Translations under genes and position numbers: made by a program
Origin: Spirochaetales bacterium
Lineage (GTDB): Bacteria > Spirochaetota > Spirochaetia > ARS1246
Direction: 5' to 3'
NCBI GenBank assembly: GCA_018644745.1
Contig: JABGPX010000463.1
Span: 1-11,298, forward strand
Length of the DNA stretch: 11,298 nt
In this document: positions 1-6,109 of the stretch, piece after piece
Numbering within the stretch: position 1 is the stretch's first letter
Layout of the letters: every line of letters begins with the position of its first letter
The notes under the pieces: model-generated
What the model was told of the DNA's origin: nothing
The model's database searches: none
The model's input: the letters and a program-made list of their open reading frames with translations, nothing else

Positions 1-179
1 AGTCCATAGTATATATCTACTCTGTACGTATCCTCACCAAGGCCCTTGGATAGGACCCCTTTTGGGAAAGCAAAGGTGATTGTACCCGCCGGGGTATCAA
101 TATCTGTCCCGAGCGAACATGCAAACGCCGCAATTGTGCCGACGAAAATAATGATAAATCGTATCCATTTTTTCTTCAT
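1..179 (-). CDS. Putative lipoprotein, 3' part outside window (partial)
   Basis: Open frame read from an ATG at 179 down to base 1 without a stop, so only the first 59 codons are visible. The N-terminus is a typical lipoprotein signal: a basic start (MKKKWIR), a hydrophobic stretch, then the lipobox AFAC with the lipidated cysteine at residue 21. The mature part begins CSLGTDID and continues with a glycine- and threonine-rich, strand-like sequence that I cannot assign to a family. The start is supported by an AGGAGA ribosome-binding site about 5 bases upstream. It begins only 9 bases after the stop of the FecR-domain gene, so it is probably the fourth gene of the same minus-strand operon. By inference it is an envelope-anchored partner of the FecR protein. 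Function unknown. Confidence 0.72.
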   Translation of the reverse strand, partial: MKKKWIRFIIIFVGTIAAFACSLGTDIDTPAGTITFAFPKGVLSKGLGEDTYRVDIYYG

Positions 180-188
180 CTCTGTCTC

Positions 189-857
189 CTACTGCCCTTC
201 GGAGGCGTCAGGCTGGACGTTGATGATGAGCTGTCCCATCACCGGCGGAACATCATCGGCTCCATCGCCGCCGTCGCTATCGCCGGACGTATCAGTTGAA
301 ACACTCAAATCCGCCTGCTGATTGTCCTGGGGATCGGTTGGCCCGCTGCCGCCTGTGGTTTGGCTCCAGTTGCCGGCCAAAACGAAGCGGCTTTCGTTGA
401 GTTTATTGAAAAACTGCACCGCGCCTTCAATTACCTCAAGACGAAATCCGTCAAAAACGAACTCAGTTCCTCGCACAGCGGCAGTCGATACGGGGCTTCT
501 CAGCCGGAAATTGATGCTTTTCCCTTCAGTACTTCGTACTTGAGCGCGAACTTTGCCTGTTCTGAGATTCAGGCTTGTTGTTACGGTATCGGGAGTTTCT
601 ACAAGATCGTCTACGCTCATCCTTGTCAGTGCAAGAACCGTAATCTCAGATCCGGCCACAAGCAGGACGGCCGAAGATCGGAAACCGGTGGAAATCGTAG
701 CGCCGACAGGAAAAGAAGAGCCGGTCGAGACGGAGGTCCAGGACTCGCCAGGACGCATTATCTCAACTTTACCCGAAACCCGCTGGACGGTTGCGTTTTG
801 AGCCATCGCTGGAAACGTAAGTGCCACCATTAGGATGATGAAAAGCGTTTTCTTCAT
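189..857 (-). CDS. Exported FecR-domain protein
   Basis: A 222-residue protein with a cleavable signal peptide (residues 1-19 or 20, AMA-Q cleavage). A FecR-like domain follows at about residues 24-150, recognisable from the pattern VQRVSGKVEI, a GATISTG turn, SEITVLALT and SPVSTAAVRGTEF. The last 50 residues are low-complexity, rich in Gly, Asp, Ser and Thr, then end in a short strand (GQLIINVQP). In the iron-dicitrate system FecR is a membrane-anchored signal transducer to an ECF sigma factor. Here there is no membrane anchor, sigma factor or TonB receptor nearby, so the protein is more likely a periplasmic sensor or structural FecR-like protein. An AGGTGA ribosome-binding site precedes the ATG. 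It lies 68 bp after the barrel gene and next to a divergent CHASE2 cyclase, a sensing context that fits by inference. Confidence 0.85.
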   Translation of the reverse strand: MKKTLFIILMVALTFPAMAQNATVQRVSGKVEIMRPGESWTSVSTGSSFPVGATISTGFRSSAVLLVAGSEITVLALTRMSVDDLVETPDTVTTSLNLRTGKVRAQVRSTEGKSINFRLRSPVSTAAVRGTEFVFDGFRLEVIEGAVQFFNKLNESRFVLAGNWSQTTGGSGPTDPQDNQQADLSVSTDTSGDSDGGDGADDVPPVMGQLIINVQPDASEGQ

Positions 858-925
858 AAATCACCTTCCTCTATAGACTACGCACATCTATATATGTCAT
901 TTCTACAATATACTACAAGAAATAG

Positions 926-2314
926 CTAAAAACTGAATGATCCGGATAATTCGATCTTCACCCGAGCATCTCTGCTCCCGTCGGTATCGAAAGGACCATC
1001 GGATACCGCATTCGGTAAAAATACTCCAGTCTGCAGCGAAACGCCGAGATCGGAAAACGGTCTGAAACCCAATGTTAGCGAAACTTCGCTCCCCAAATAC
1101 ATATCGTCGGACACGGTATTCGGTATTCTTACGGAAATTGGACCATCGATAAAACGCAGAAAAGCGTCGTATTTGATATGGGCCTGGAACTGATCGGTCA
1201 GCGTGCCGGGAATCCAACTCAGCGGTTTAAGCGAGTATGAAGCCCTAATTGCAATAAGATTTCCAAGGGAAGGGCCAAAAACGAAAGACATCGGTTTCGC
1301 CGTCACCGGCATGAACAAAGCAGGAGTTAAGGAGGTACTTCCCTCATAAAATGAATCGCGGTCCGTCCAATCATCTCCGGTGGATACAATTCCTTTCACC
1401 TCGACGGCCGAACTTAAAAAGTGAGGAAGATACATGTTTAGGCCCAAACCTCCCATTCCAGAGAGGATCGGCACGTATTGATATGTTCCGGCAACGGTAT
1501 CTGCTTCAGTAATATAGGCAAGGGTTCGACCGCTCTCCCCCACACCGAATAGGCTATAGAATAACCCATCGTAAATATTTCCTCTCAAACCAAACCCGCC
1601 AAACTGCATATCCACAAGACCACCCGCCGAAGGATTTATGGCCGTTTGTCCTTCCGGTATTAACGAAATGTTTCTAGAAGGGAACAAATGCCTTAAATCC
1701 TCCTGGAACCCGGCAATAATTGTCAATTGCTGTTGGAAAACGTTATTAAACGCCACCTGCAGGAGGCCTACGGAACGAGGAGAACCCATAATCGTCCCGT
1801 TGTCCGTATAGTCATTCTGATCGCTCTTTGACAGTAATACCGGGTTCGAACGCTTATTGGGAAGAATACTCACGCCGGTTGAAAACTCGACTGAAGCTTG
1901 CGGATAGAAAAAACTAAATCGCAACCCGTCCAGATTCTGATCGACAATCAACCCCGTAGAATCCCGAAATTGAAACCTTCCGAGGTAGTATCCGAATCTG
2001 CTCAATCCTAAATTCGTGGTTGGTATGTTGCCTTTTAGATAAAACTTTTGAACATCCGGGATATGTCGAATGGCCGGATCGGATATCTGATTATAGGAGA
2101 AATTATACCCGCCGCGAATAAGAAACTCGAGGGTGGGACTGTATGCGGCAAACCACAAGGTGAGGGAATCGCTCTGACTCAGACTCGTAACATCCGCTAT
2201 CTTCATTCCGGTACGGTTGGCTATGGTCCCGCCAAAATCCACGACCGTATCCGCATATGCGACAGATGTCAGTAAGAAAAGCACTCCTATGAAAGAATTG
2301 ATTCTTTTTTTCAT
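926..2314 (-). CDS. Probable outer-membrane beta-barrel protein
   Basis: A 462-residue protein with a clear signal peptide (MKKRIN, hydrophobic core, AYA-D cleavage near residue 22). The mature protein is rich in alternating aromatic, hydrophobic and polar residues with many glycines and no long hydrophobic helix, and it ends in SGSFSF. A terminal phenylalanine on a final strand is the usual outer-membrane insertion signal, so a beta-barrel is likely. I do not recognise a specific family and no ligand can be named. The ATG overlaps the stop of the upstream 154-aa gene (ATGA, 4 bases), which implies coupled translation, and a GAGGTG ribosome-binding site sits inside that gene. The downstream FecR-domain gene follows after 68 bp. 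Start choice is firm because the signal peptide begins exactly there. Confidence 0.78.
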   Translation of the reverse strand: MKKRINSFIGVLFLLTSVAYADTVVDFGGTIANRTGMKIADVTSLSQSDSLTLWFAAYSPTLEFLIRGGYNFSYNQISDPAIRHIPDVQKFYLKGNIPTTNLGLSRFGYYLGRFQFRDSTGLIVDQNLDGLRFSFFYPQASVEFSTGVSILPNKRSNPVLLSKSDQNDYTDNGTIMGSPRSVGLLQVAFNNVFQQQLTIIAGFQEDLRHLFPSRNISLIPEGQTAINPSAGGLVDMQFGGFGLRGNIYDGLFYSLFGVGESGRTLAYITEADTVAGTYQYVPILSGMGGLGLNMYLPHFLSSAVEVKGIVSTGDDWTDRDSFYEGSTSLTPALFMPVTAKPMSFVFGPSLGNLIAIRASYSLKPLSWIPGTLTDQFQAHIKYDAFLRFIDGPISVRIPNTVSDDMYLGSEVSLTLGFRPFSDLGVSLQTGVFLPNAVSDGPFDTDGSRDARVKIELSGSFSF

Positions 2315-2775
2315 TCCGACACCTCGCGTTCCCCAAGAAAATCAAGCGCGCTTCCAAGGATATGCGTTACTTCGGCACCCGAAAGAATCCTGCCCGGGCT
2401 CGCGACACCCGGTACGAATCCTCGGTATGAAAATTCCCGGGCAGCATAACGGGGCCCGGGAATAATTGCATACATTATGCCGCCTTTCATACCAAACTCC
2501 TTCATTATCATCAGGGCGAATACGCCGGTTTTTACATGCGTATCAGCACCGAATTCCTCGAGTCCCCAATTCCGTGAATGCAGTTCCTGGATTGAACGCT
2601 CGATGGTCCAATCCTCGGAGGCGATTCCGGAAGCCATAAACACAAGATATGAGGCTCTCCCAAGTGACGCCCTTTCCTCGTCTAAAAGTTGATCGAGAAT
2701 CTCGTTTGATTGTGAGAATACAATCTGCGCGGTAAATAATAAAAGCATAAGTGACACCAAATGGCTCTTTTTCAT
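2311..2775 (-). CDS. Exported protein of unknown function
   Basis: A 154-residue protein with a signal peptide of about 21 residues (MKKSHL, leucine-rich core, VFS-Q cleavage). The mature part looks alpha-helical: a charged helix (NEILDQLLDEERASLG), a hydrophobic stretch with a paired WTIER/IQELH segment, a conserved-looking GLEEFGAD turn, then a Gly- and Pro-rich middle (MKGGIMYAIIPGPRYAAREF) and a C-terminal helix. I do not recognise a family. It is the first gene of the minus-strand envelope operon. An AGGAGA ribosome-binding site lies 6 bases before the ATG, and the gene is coupled to the barrel gene by a 4-base overlap. By inference it may help assemble or work with the barrel, but nothing in the sequence proves it. 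Confidence 0.75.
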   Translation of the reverse strand: MKKSHLVSLMLLLFTAQIVFSQSNEILDQLLDEERASLGRASYLVFMASGIASEDWTIERSIQELHSRNWGLEEFGADTHVKTGVFALMIMKEFGMKGGIMYAIIPGPRYAAREFSYRGFVPGVASPGRILSGAEVTHILGSALDFLGEREVSE

Positions 2776-2791
2776 CTTTTTCTCCTGGAAA

Positions 2792-2820
2792 TTGCCCCTG
2801 GTATTCGGTAGAGTTAAAAT
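2792..2820 (+). promoter_or_regulatory. Candidate sigma70-type promoter for the cyclase gene
   Basis: TTGCCC (2792-2797, 4 of 6) and TAAAAT (2815-2820, 5 of 6) are 17 bp apart. A start near 2827 would give a leader of about 50 bases before the ATG at 2878. Its -35 box lies close to the ribosome-binding site of the divergent operon, so the two transcripts would overlap at their 5' ends and could interfere with each other. Confidence 0.42.
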
Positions 2821-2832
2821 GTCTTTGGTAAT

Positions 2833-2861
2833 AGTCTACACTGAATTGGTTAGTAGATCAA
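2833..2861 (-). promoter_or_regulatory. Candidate sigma70-type promoter for the envelope operon
   Basis: Read on the minus strand, TTGATC (2861-2856) is separated by 17 bp from TAGACT (2838-2833). Each box matches 4 of 6 consensus bases. Transcription would start near 2826 and give a leader of about 50 bases before the ATG at 2775. It lies in the 102-bp divergent spacer, back to back with the cyclase promoter candidate. The match is only moderate. Confidence 0.35.
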
Positions 2862-2877
2862 ATCAGAATGAGGTAGT

Positions 2878-5577
2878 ATGAAAAAGAGAATCGGTCTTTT
2901 TTTTCCCGTGATTGTCGGTGCGTTATTACTCGGGCTGAACTTATTGGGCCTTAGGAACTTCGAATGGCGCATATATGATCTTTTTTTGAAGATGAAACCG
3001 CCAATCGAAGAAAATGATTCGCTGCTGCTCTTAGTCATCGACGACACAACGATAAACAACATCAACATGTACCCGCTGAGTCGTGATTTCATGGCCGAGG
3101 GGCTTATTTTGCTTAAGGAGTTCAACGCAAGATATACAACATTTGATGTTGAATTCGTAGACCGCAGTCCGCGCGGCGTTGATGCGGCATATCTGAACGA
3201 GGATCTGCCCGATTTATTCTACCTGAAATTCTCCGAGATCGAACAGAATTTCACCGGATTATTTCAAGCTATCCAGGAAAAGCGGATCTCAATTGAAGAC
3301 GCTGAGGTCTTTGTGGAGGAGCTCGCTTCGTACACGGCGGCAGATATGGATTTCCTTCTTGCCGAGGTGAAGAAAATCGAGCGGGACAACGATCAGTATC
3401 TGGGTAATGCAGCGCGATTTTTCGGCAATACTTTCATGACTTTGAATATACTGGATTGGGTTGATGACACGGTTTCGGATGATTTTCGGGATTATGCTTT
3501 GGAAGCATTCTCTGTGAAAACCCTCAATATCATAGATGAATCACCGCTCCACGAGGCGATTGATATCAATCCGTCGATCATGCCGGTTATAAGCGGAGCG
3601 AAAGGAGCCGGATTCCCGAGAGTGGAAGTGGACCCGGACGGTGTACAGCGGCGCGTGGATCTCCTTTATCGATATAACGGTGAACTCATTTCACAGCTCG
3701 GGCTGGCGCCGTTATTGGATTGGCTGGGGAATCCGATAGTGGAAGTACAAAAAACGAGAATCGTGCTTCGCGGAGCTGAACACCCTGATAAGGGAACGAT
3801 TGACATCTCAATACCTCTTACTGATGACAACCGGTTCCTGATCAACTGGCCTAAAAAGCTCTTTGAGGACAGTTTTCAGCAGATGTCGTATTACACTTTA
3901 GTCCTTCACGATGAACTCGAATCCGATCTTGCGAGTAATCTGCAGATCATGAATAACGAAGGCTACCTCACCTTCTACGCTGGTGACTTCCCGCTGCCGG
4001 ACCTATACCAAGAATTACAGACCCTCCAAAAAGATCTGCTGAATGGCGCAGACCCATCATTGATTGCCGATTACAGGGATTACCGACTTTACTTTTTTGA
4101 AGAGCTCGGTCTATTCCTGAATGGACCGTCGGTGGAGAATATCCTTGCCGAGTATCAGTCGCTAATTGACTCGGATGAGTACACCCCGGAGGAAGTTGCC
4201 GGAATTACGGACCTAATGGCTTTCGTCGGCGAAGTTTTCGACGGAACCCGGGCACTATACGATGAATTGATGAAAGTTCGCACGACCCTCGCCGATAACA
4301 TACCGGATAAATTCATATTCATCGGCTACACGGGAACCTCTACTACTGATATAGGTGTCAATCCATTTCAGGAAGAATACATGAACGTGGGCACACATGC
4401 CTCAGTAGTCAATACGATACTTGCCGGCAGGTTCCTGGACCACTTCCCCTGGTGGTACTCGTTGTTACTGGGACTCATTGTCAGCGTGCCGATTACCTTG
4501 CTGCTTCAGAAACTCAAGCCCGTTCCTCTTCTCATCACGGGAGCAGGATTTGTCGTTGTAATCATGGCTGGTATATATCTTCTATTCTTCTTCACCGGAA
4601 TGTATATAAATCTTATAACTCCGAGTTTGTATGTCCTTTTTACATTCCTCGCCTTGAGTGTTACAAAGTTCGTGCAAACAGAACAGGAAAAAGGCTTTAT
4701 AAGAAACGCTTTCGCGCACTATCTTTCAACCGATGTTATCAATGACCTTATACAAAATCCTGAAAAACTGAACCTTGGCGGTGAAAAGAAACATCTCACC
4801 GCGATGTTCACAGACCTTAGGGGATTTTCAACCGTTTCTGAGCAGCTCGATCCGCACGATCTCGTGTCTCTATTGAACCAATATCTGACCGAAATGAGTG
4901 ATGTTATCCTTGATCAGCGAGGTACTATTGATAAATTCGAAGGCGACGCGATTCTCGCATTTTTCGGTGCGCCGGTAGAATACGCCGATCACGCGGAACG
5001 GGCCTGTTACGCTGCGGTTAAAATGAAGAGCCTGGAAGTGGAGCTTAACAAGCGTATTATGCAGAATGGATCGAGCCCCGCCCCGCTGTTAACCCGTATA
5101 GGAGTGAACACCGGCGACATCGTTGTCGGGAATATGGGCACTACGCAAAAGATGGATTATACGATGATGGGCAACGCGGTAAACCTCGCCGCACGCCTTG
5201 AAGGGGTTAATAAGCAATACGGCACCTGGATACTTGTTTCGGAGCCTACTTATAATGAACTAGATGGCGGCTATACAGTCCGAAAACTTGACCGCGTACG
5301 GGTGGTCGGAATATCCGAGCCGATCAGGCTTTACGAATTAATAGAAAAATCCAATTTCACCTCGAAGACTACACTCGAAATAGTTGAGCATTTCGACGAA
5401 GCGCTCGAGCAATTCGAAAACAGGGAGTGGGAAAAAACCCTCAAGATGCTAACCGAAATTCTCCGGATCGATCCGGAAGACGGACCTGCGAACTTATATA
5501 AAACCCGATGCACAAAATACTTAAAAACCCCTCCCGCCGCAAAGTGGGATGGTGTGTTCAGTTTAACCGAGAAGTAG
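2878..5577 (+). CDS. CHASE2-domain membrane adenylate cyclase (class III)
   Basis: An 899-residue signalling enzyme predicted to make cAMP from ATP. Layout: one N-terminal membrane helix (about 8-25); an extracytoplasmic CHASE2 sensor (about 45-515) with LLLVIDD, FDVEF, the GFPRVEVDPDGVQRRV segment and FIFIGYTG; two or three membrane helices (about 525-598); a cytoplasmic cyclase domain (about 635-825); and a TPR-like helical tail (about 837-880). Catalytic residues are complete: metal-binding D646 (MFTD) and D690 (KFEGD), and transition-state N769 and R773 (NLAAR). K686 and D760 are the adenine-selecting pair, so ATP rather than GTP is expected. The enzyme should work as a homodimer. CHASE2 is unusually long because of two helical insertions (about 106-215 and 345-470). 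AGGTAG precedes the ATG. It is divergent from the envelope operon, which suggests linked sensing. Confidence 0.93.
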   Translation: MKKRIGLFFPVIVGALLLGLNLLGLRNFEWRIYDLFLKMKPPIEENDSLLLLVIDDTTINNINMYPLSRDFMAEGLILLKEFNARYTTFDVEFVDRSPRGVDAAYLNEDLPDLFYLKFSEIEQNFTGLFQAIQEKRISIEDAEVFVEELASYTAADMDFLLAEVKKIERDNDQYLGNAARFFGNTFMTLNILDWVDDTVSDDFRDYALEAFSVKTLNIIDESPLHEAIDINPSIMPVISGAKGAGFPRVEVDPDGVQRRVDLLYRYNGELISQLGLAPLLDWLGNPIVEVQKTRIVLRGAEHPDKGTIDISIPLTDDNRFLINWPKKLFEDSFQQMSYYTLVLHDELESDLASNLQIMNNEGYLTFYAGDFPLPDLYQELQTLQKDLLNGADPSLIADYRDYRLYFFEELGLFLNGPSVENILAEYQSLIDSDEYTPEEVAGITDLMAFVGEVFDGTRALYDELMKVRTTLADNIPDKFIFIGYTGTSTTDIGVNPFQEEYMNVGTHASVVNTILAGRFLDHFPWWYSLLLGLIVSVPITLLLQKLKPVPLLITGAGFVVVIMAGIYLLFFFTGMYINLITPSLYVLFTFLALSVTKFVQTEQEKGFIRNAFAHYLSTDVINDLIQNPEKLNLGGEKKHLTAMFTDLRGFSTVSEQLDPHDLVSLLNQYLTEMSDVILDQRGTIDKFEGDAILAFFGAPVEYADHAERACYAAVKMKSLEVELNKRIMQNGSSPAPLLTRIGVNTGDIVVGNMGTTQKMDYTMMGNAVNLAARLEGVNKQYGTWILVSEPTYNELDGGYTVRKLDRVRVVGISEPIRLYELIEKSNFTSKTTLEIVEHFDEALEQFENREWEKTLKMLTEILRIDPEDGPANLYKTRCTKYLKTPPAAKWDGVFSLTEK

Positions 5578-5603
5578 TTCGGGTGAACTATGCAGCAAGA
5601 ATG

Positions 5604-5637
5604 TACAATAAATTTGACAGAAAGATTGTTTATTGTA
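5604..5637. repeat. Perfect 9-bp inverted repeat downstream of the cyclase gene
   Basis: TACAATAAA (5604-5612) is mirrored by TTTATTGTA (5629-5637) with a 16-base loop. The loop starts with a perfect -35-like TTGACA (5614-5619). The stem is AT-rich and no T-run follows, so it is a poor intrinsic terminator. It may be a protein-binding site or a weak mRNA hairpin at the end of the cyclase transcript. Confidence 0.45.
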
Positions 5638-5642
5638 ATGCA

Positions 5643-5660
5643 TGTCTAATATAATAGACA
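5643..5660. promoter_or_regulatory. Candidate HipB operator O1
   Basis: Perfect dyad TGTCT-N8-AGACA, 18 bp long (with the extra inner A/T pair it is TGTCTA-N6-TAGACA). A perfect TATAAT (5650-5655) lies inside it, with TTGTTT (5626-5631) 18 bp upstream as a weak -35. A bound repressor would cover this -10 box. Known HipB operators in E. coli have the same plan, TATCC-N8-GGATA. Confidence 0.6.
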
Positions 5661-5689
5661 CAAGAGTTCGAAGTGCCATTCTATCCATG

Positions 5690-5707
5690 TGATCATTTGA
5701 TAGATCA
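5690..5707. promoter_or_regulatory. Divergent 18-bp dyad, possible weak HipB operator
   Basis: TGATC-N8-GATCA is a perfect dyad with the same arm and spacer lengths as the three TGTCY-N8-RGACA sites around it, but only the outer TG and the C at arm position 5 agree with them. It could be a lower-affinity site or a coincidence of AT-rich sequence. Confidence 0.3.
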
Positions 5708-5713
5708 TAGAAG

Positions 5714-5731
5714 TGTCCAAAAAATTGGACA
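5714..5731. promoter_or_regulatory. Candidate HipB operator O2
   Basis: Perfect dyad TGTCC-N8-GGACA, extended to 7-bp arms (TGTCCAA and TTGGACA around AAAA). Its right arm is also the best -35 box for hipB (TGGACA, 5726-5731), so repressor binding here should exclude RNA polymerase. It has the closest match to the E. coli HipB operator plan, TATCC-N8-GGATA. Confidence 0.68.
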
Positions 5732-5755
5732 AATTATACCATATGATGTTATACT
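5726..5755 (+). promoter_or_regulatory. Candidate hipBA promoter
   Basis: TGGACA (5726-5731, 5 of 6) and TATACT (5750-5755, 5 of 6) are 18 bp apart. The predicted start, near 5762, is about 3 bases before the hipB ATG, so the transcript would be almost leaderless. This agrees with the lack of any Shine-Dalgarno sequence before that ATG. The -35 overlaps operator O2 and the end of the -10 overlaps operator O3, which is the expected layout for autorepression. Confidence 0.48.
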
Positions 5756-5772
5756 GTCTATAATATGAGACA
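5755..5772. promoter_or_regulatory. Candidate HipB operator O3 over the hipB start codon
   Basis: Perfect outer dyad TGTCT-N8-AGACA. The hipB ATG (5765-5767) lies in its spacer and right arm boundary, and a perfect TATAAT (5759-5764) lies in its left half. It is 41 bp downstream of O2, close to four helical turns, so repressors on both sites could sit on the same face of the DNA. Confidence 0.6.
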
Positions 5773-6109
5773 AAGTGAAGCCAGAACAGCCGCTATAGAA
5801 GCTCTGCAAAAGGGGATCGGTGAGGCGCTAAACGCACATATAAACAAATTAGGCACGGTAACGGCATTCGCTGAAAAATCGGGCATTTTACGGCAGACTT
5901 TGTACCGGCTTTTAGGCGGTGAAACCGTTGGCACCGATATCCTGCTGCGTACACTACGGGCTATGGACCGGCATGCGGAAATCGAAAACCTTCTTAAACT
6001 GCCCAATGAGACACCTCTAGAGAAGGTTGATAAACCTGTGCCGTTCCGGACAACAGGGCCGACGCCCTTCCTTGCAAAACTCAAAACCGCGAAACCGGAG
6101 AAGAGTTAG
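5765..6109 (+). CDS. hipB: HipB-like antitoxin, DNA-binding autorepressor
   Basis: A 114-residue protein with a helix-turn-helix at about residues 28-52 (GTVTAFAEKSGILRQTLYRLL), preceded by a basic helical N-terminus and followed by a short dimerisation-like segment and a Pro- and Lys-rich tail (about 78-114). In HipBA systems the antitoxin dimer binds operators upstream of its own gene, represses the operon and neutralises the HipA kinase. The adjacent hipA gene starts at the very next base after the TAG stop, which is the basis for the assignment. The helix-turn-helix alone would be ambiguous. There is no ribosome-binding site before the ATG and no other ATG, GTG or TTG nearby in frame, so leaderless initiation is likely. 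Three TGTCY-N8-RGACA dyads lie upstream and over the start, and are its probable binding sites. Confidence 0.85.
   Translation: MRQSEARTAAIEALQKGIGEALNAHINKLGTVTAFAEKSGILRQTLYRLLGGETVGTDILLRTLRAMDRHAEIENLLKLPNETPLEKVDKPVPFRTTGPTPFLAKLKTAKPEKS

Noticed and set aside
360..833. Plus-strand open frame of 157 codons opposite the FecR-domain gene
   Set aside because: It lies wholly antisense to a gene with a signal peptide, ribosome-binding site and recognisable domain, and its own product shows no domain.
858..925. Separate promoter for the FecR-domain gene in the 68-bp gap
   Set aside because: TTGTAG and TATATA are 18 bp apart on the minus strand, but they match only 3 and 4 of 6 bases in an AT-rich stretch, so the evidence is too weak to list.
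5575..5590. TAGTTC-GGGT-GAACTA hairpin at the cyclase stop codon as intrinsic terminator
   Set aside because: The stem is only 6 bp and half AT, and no T-run follows, so it does not meet the usual pattern. It may form a weak hairpin but I do not call a terminator.
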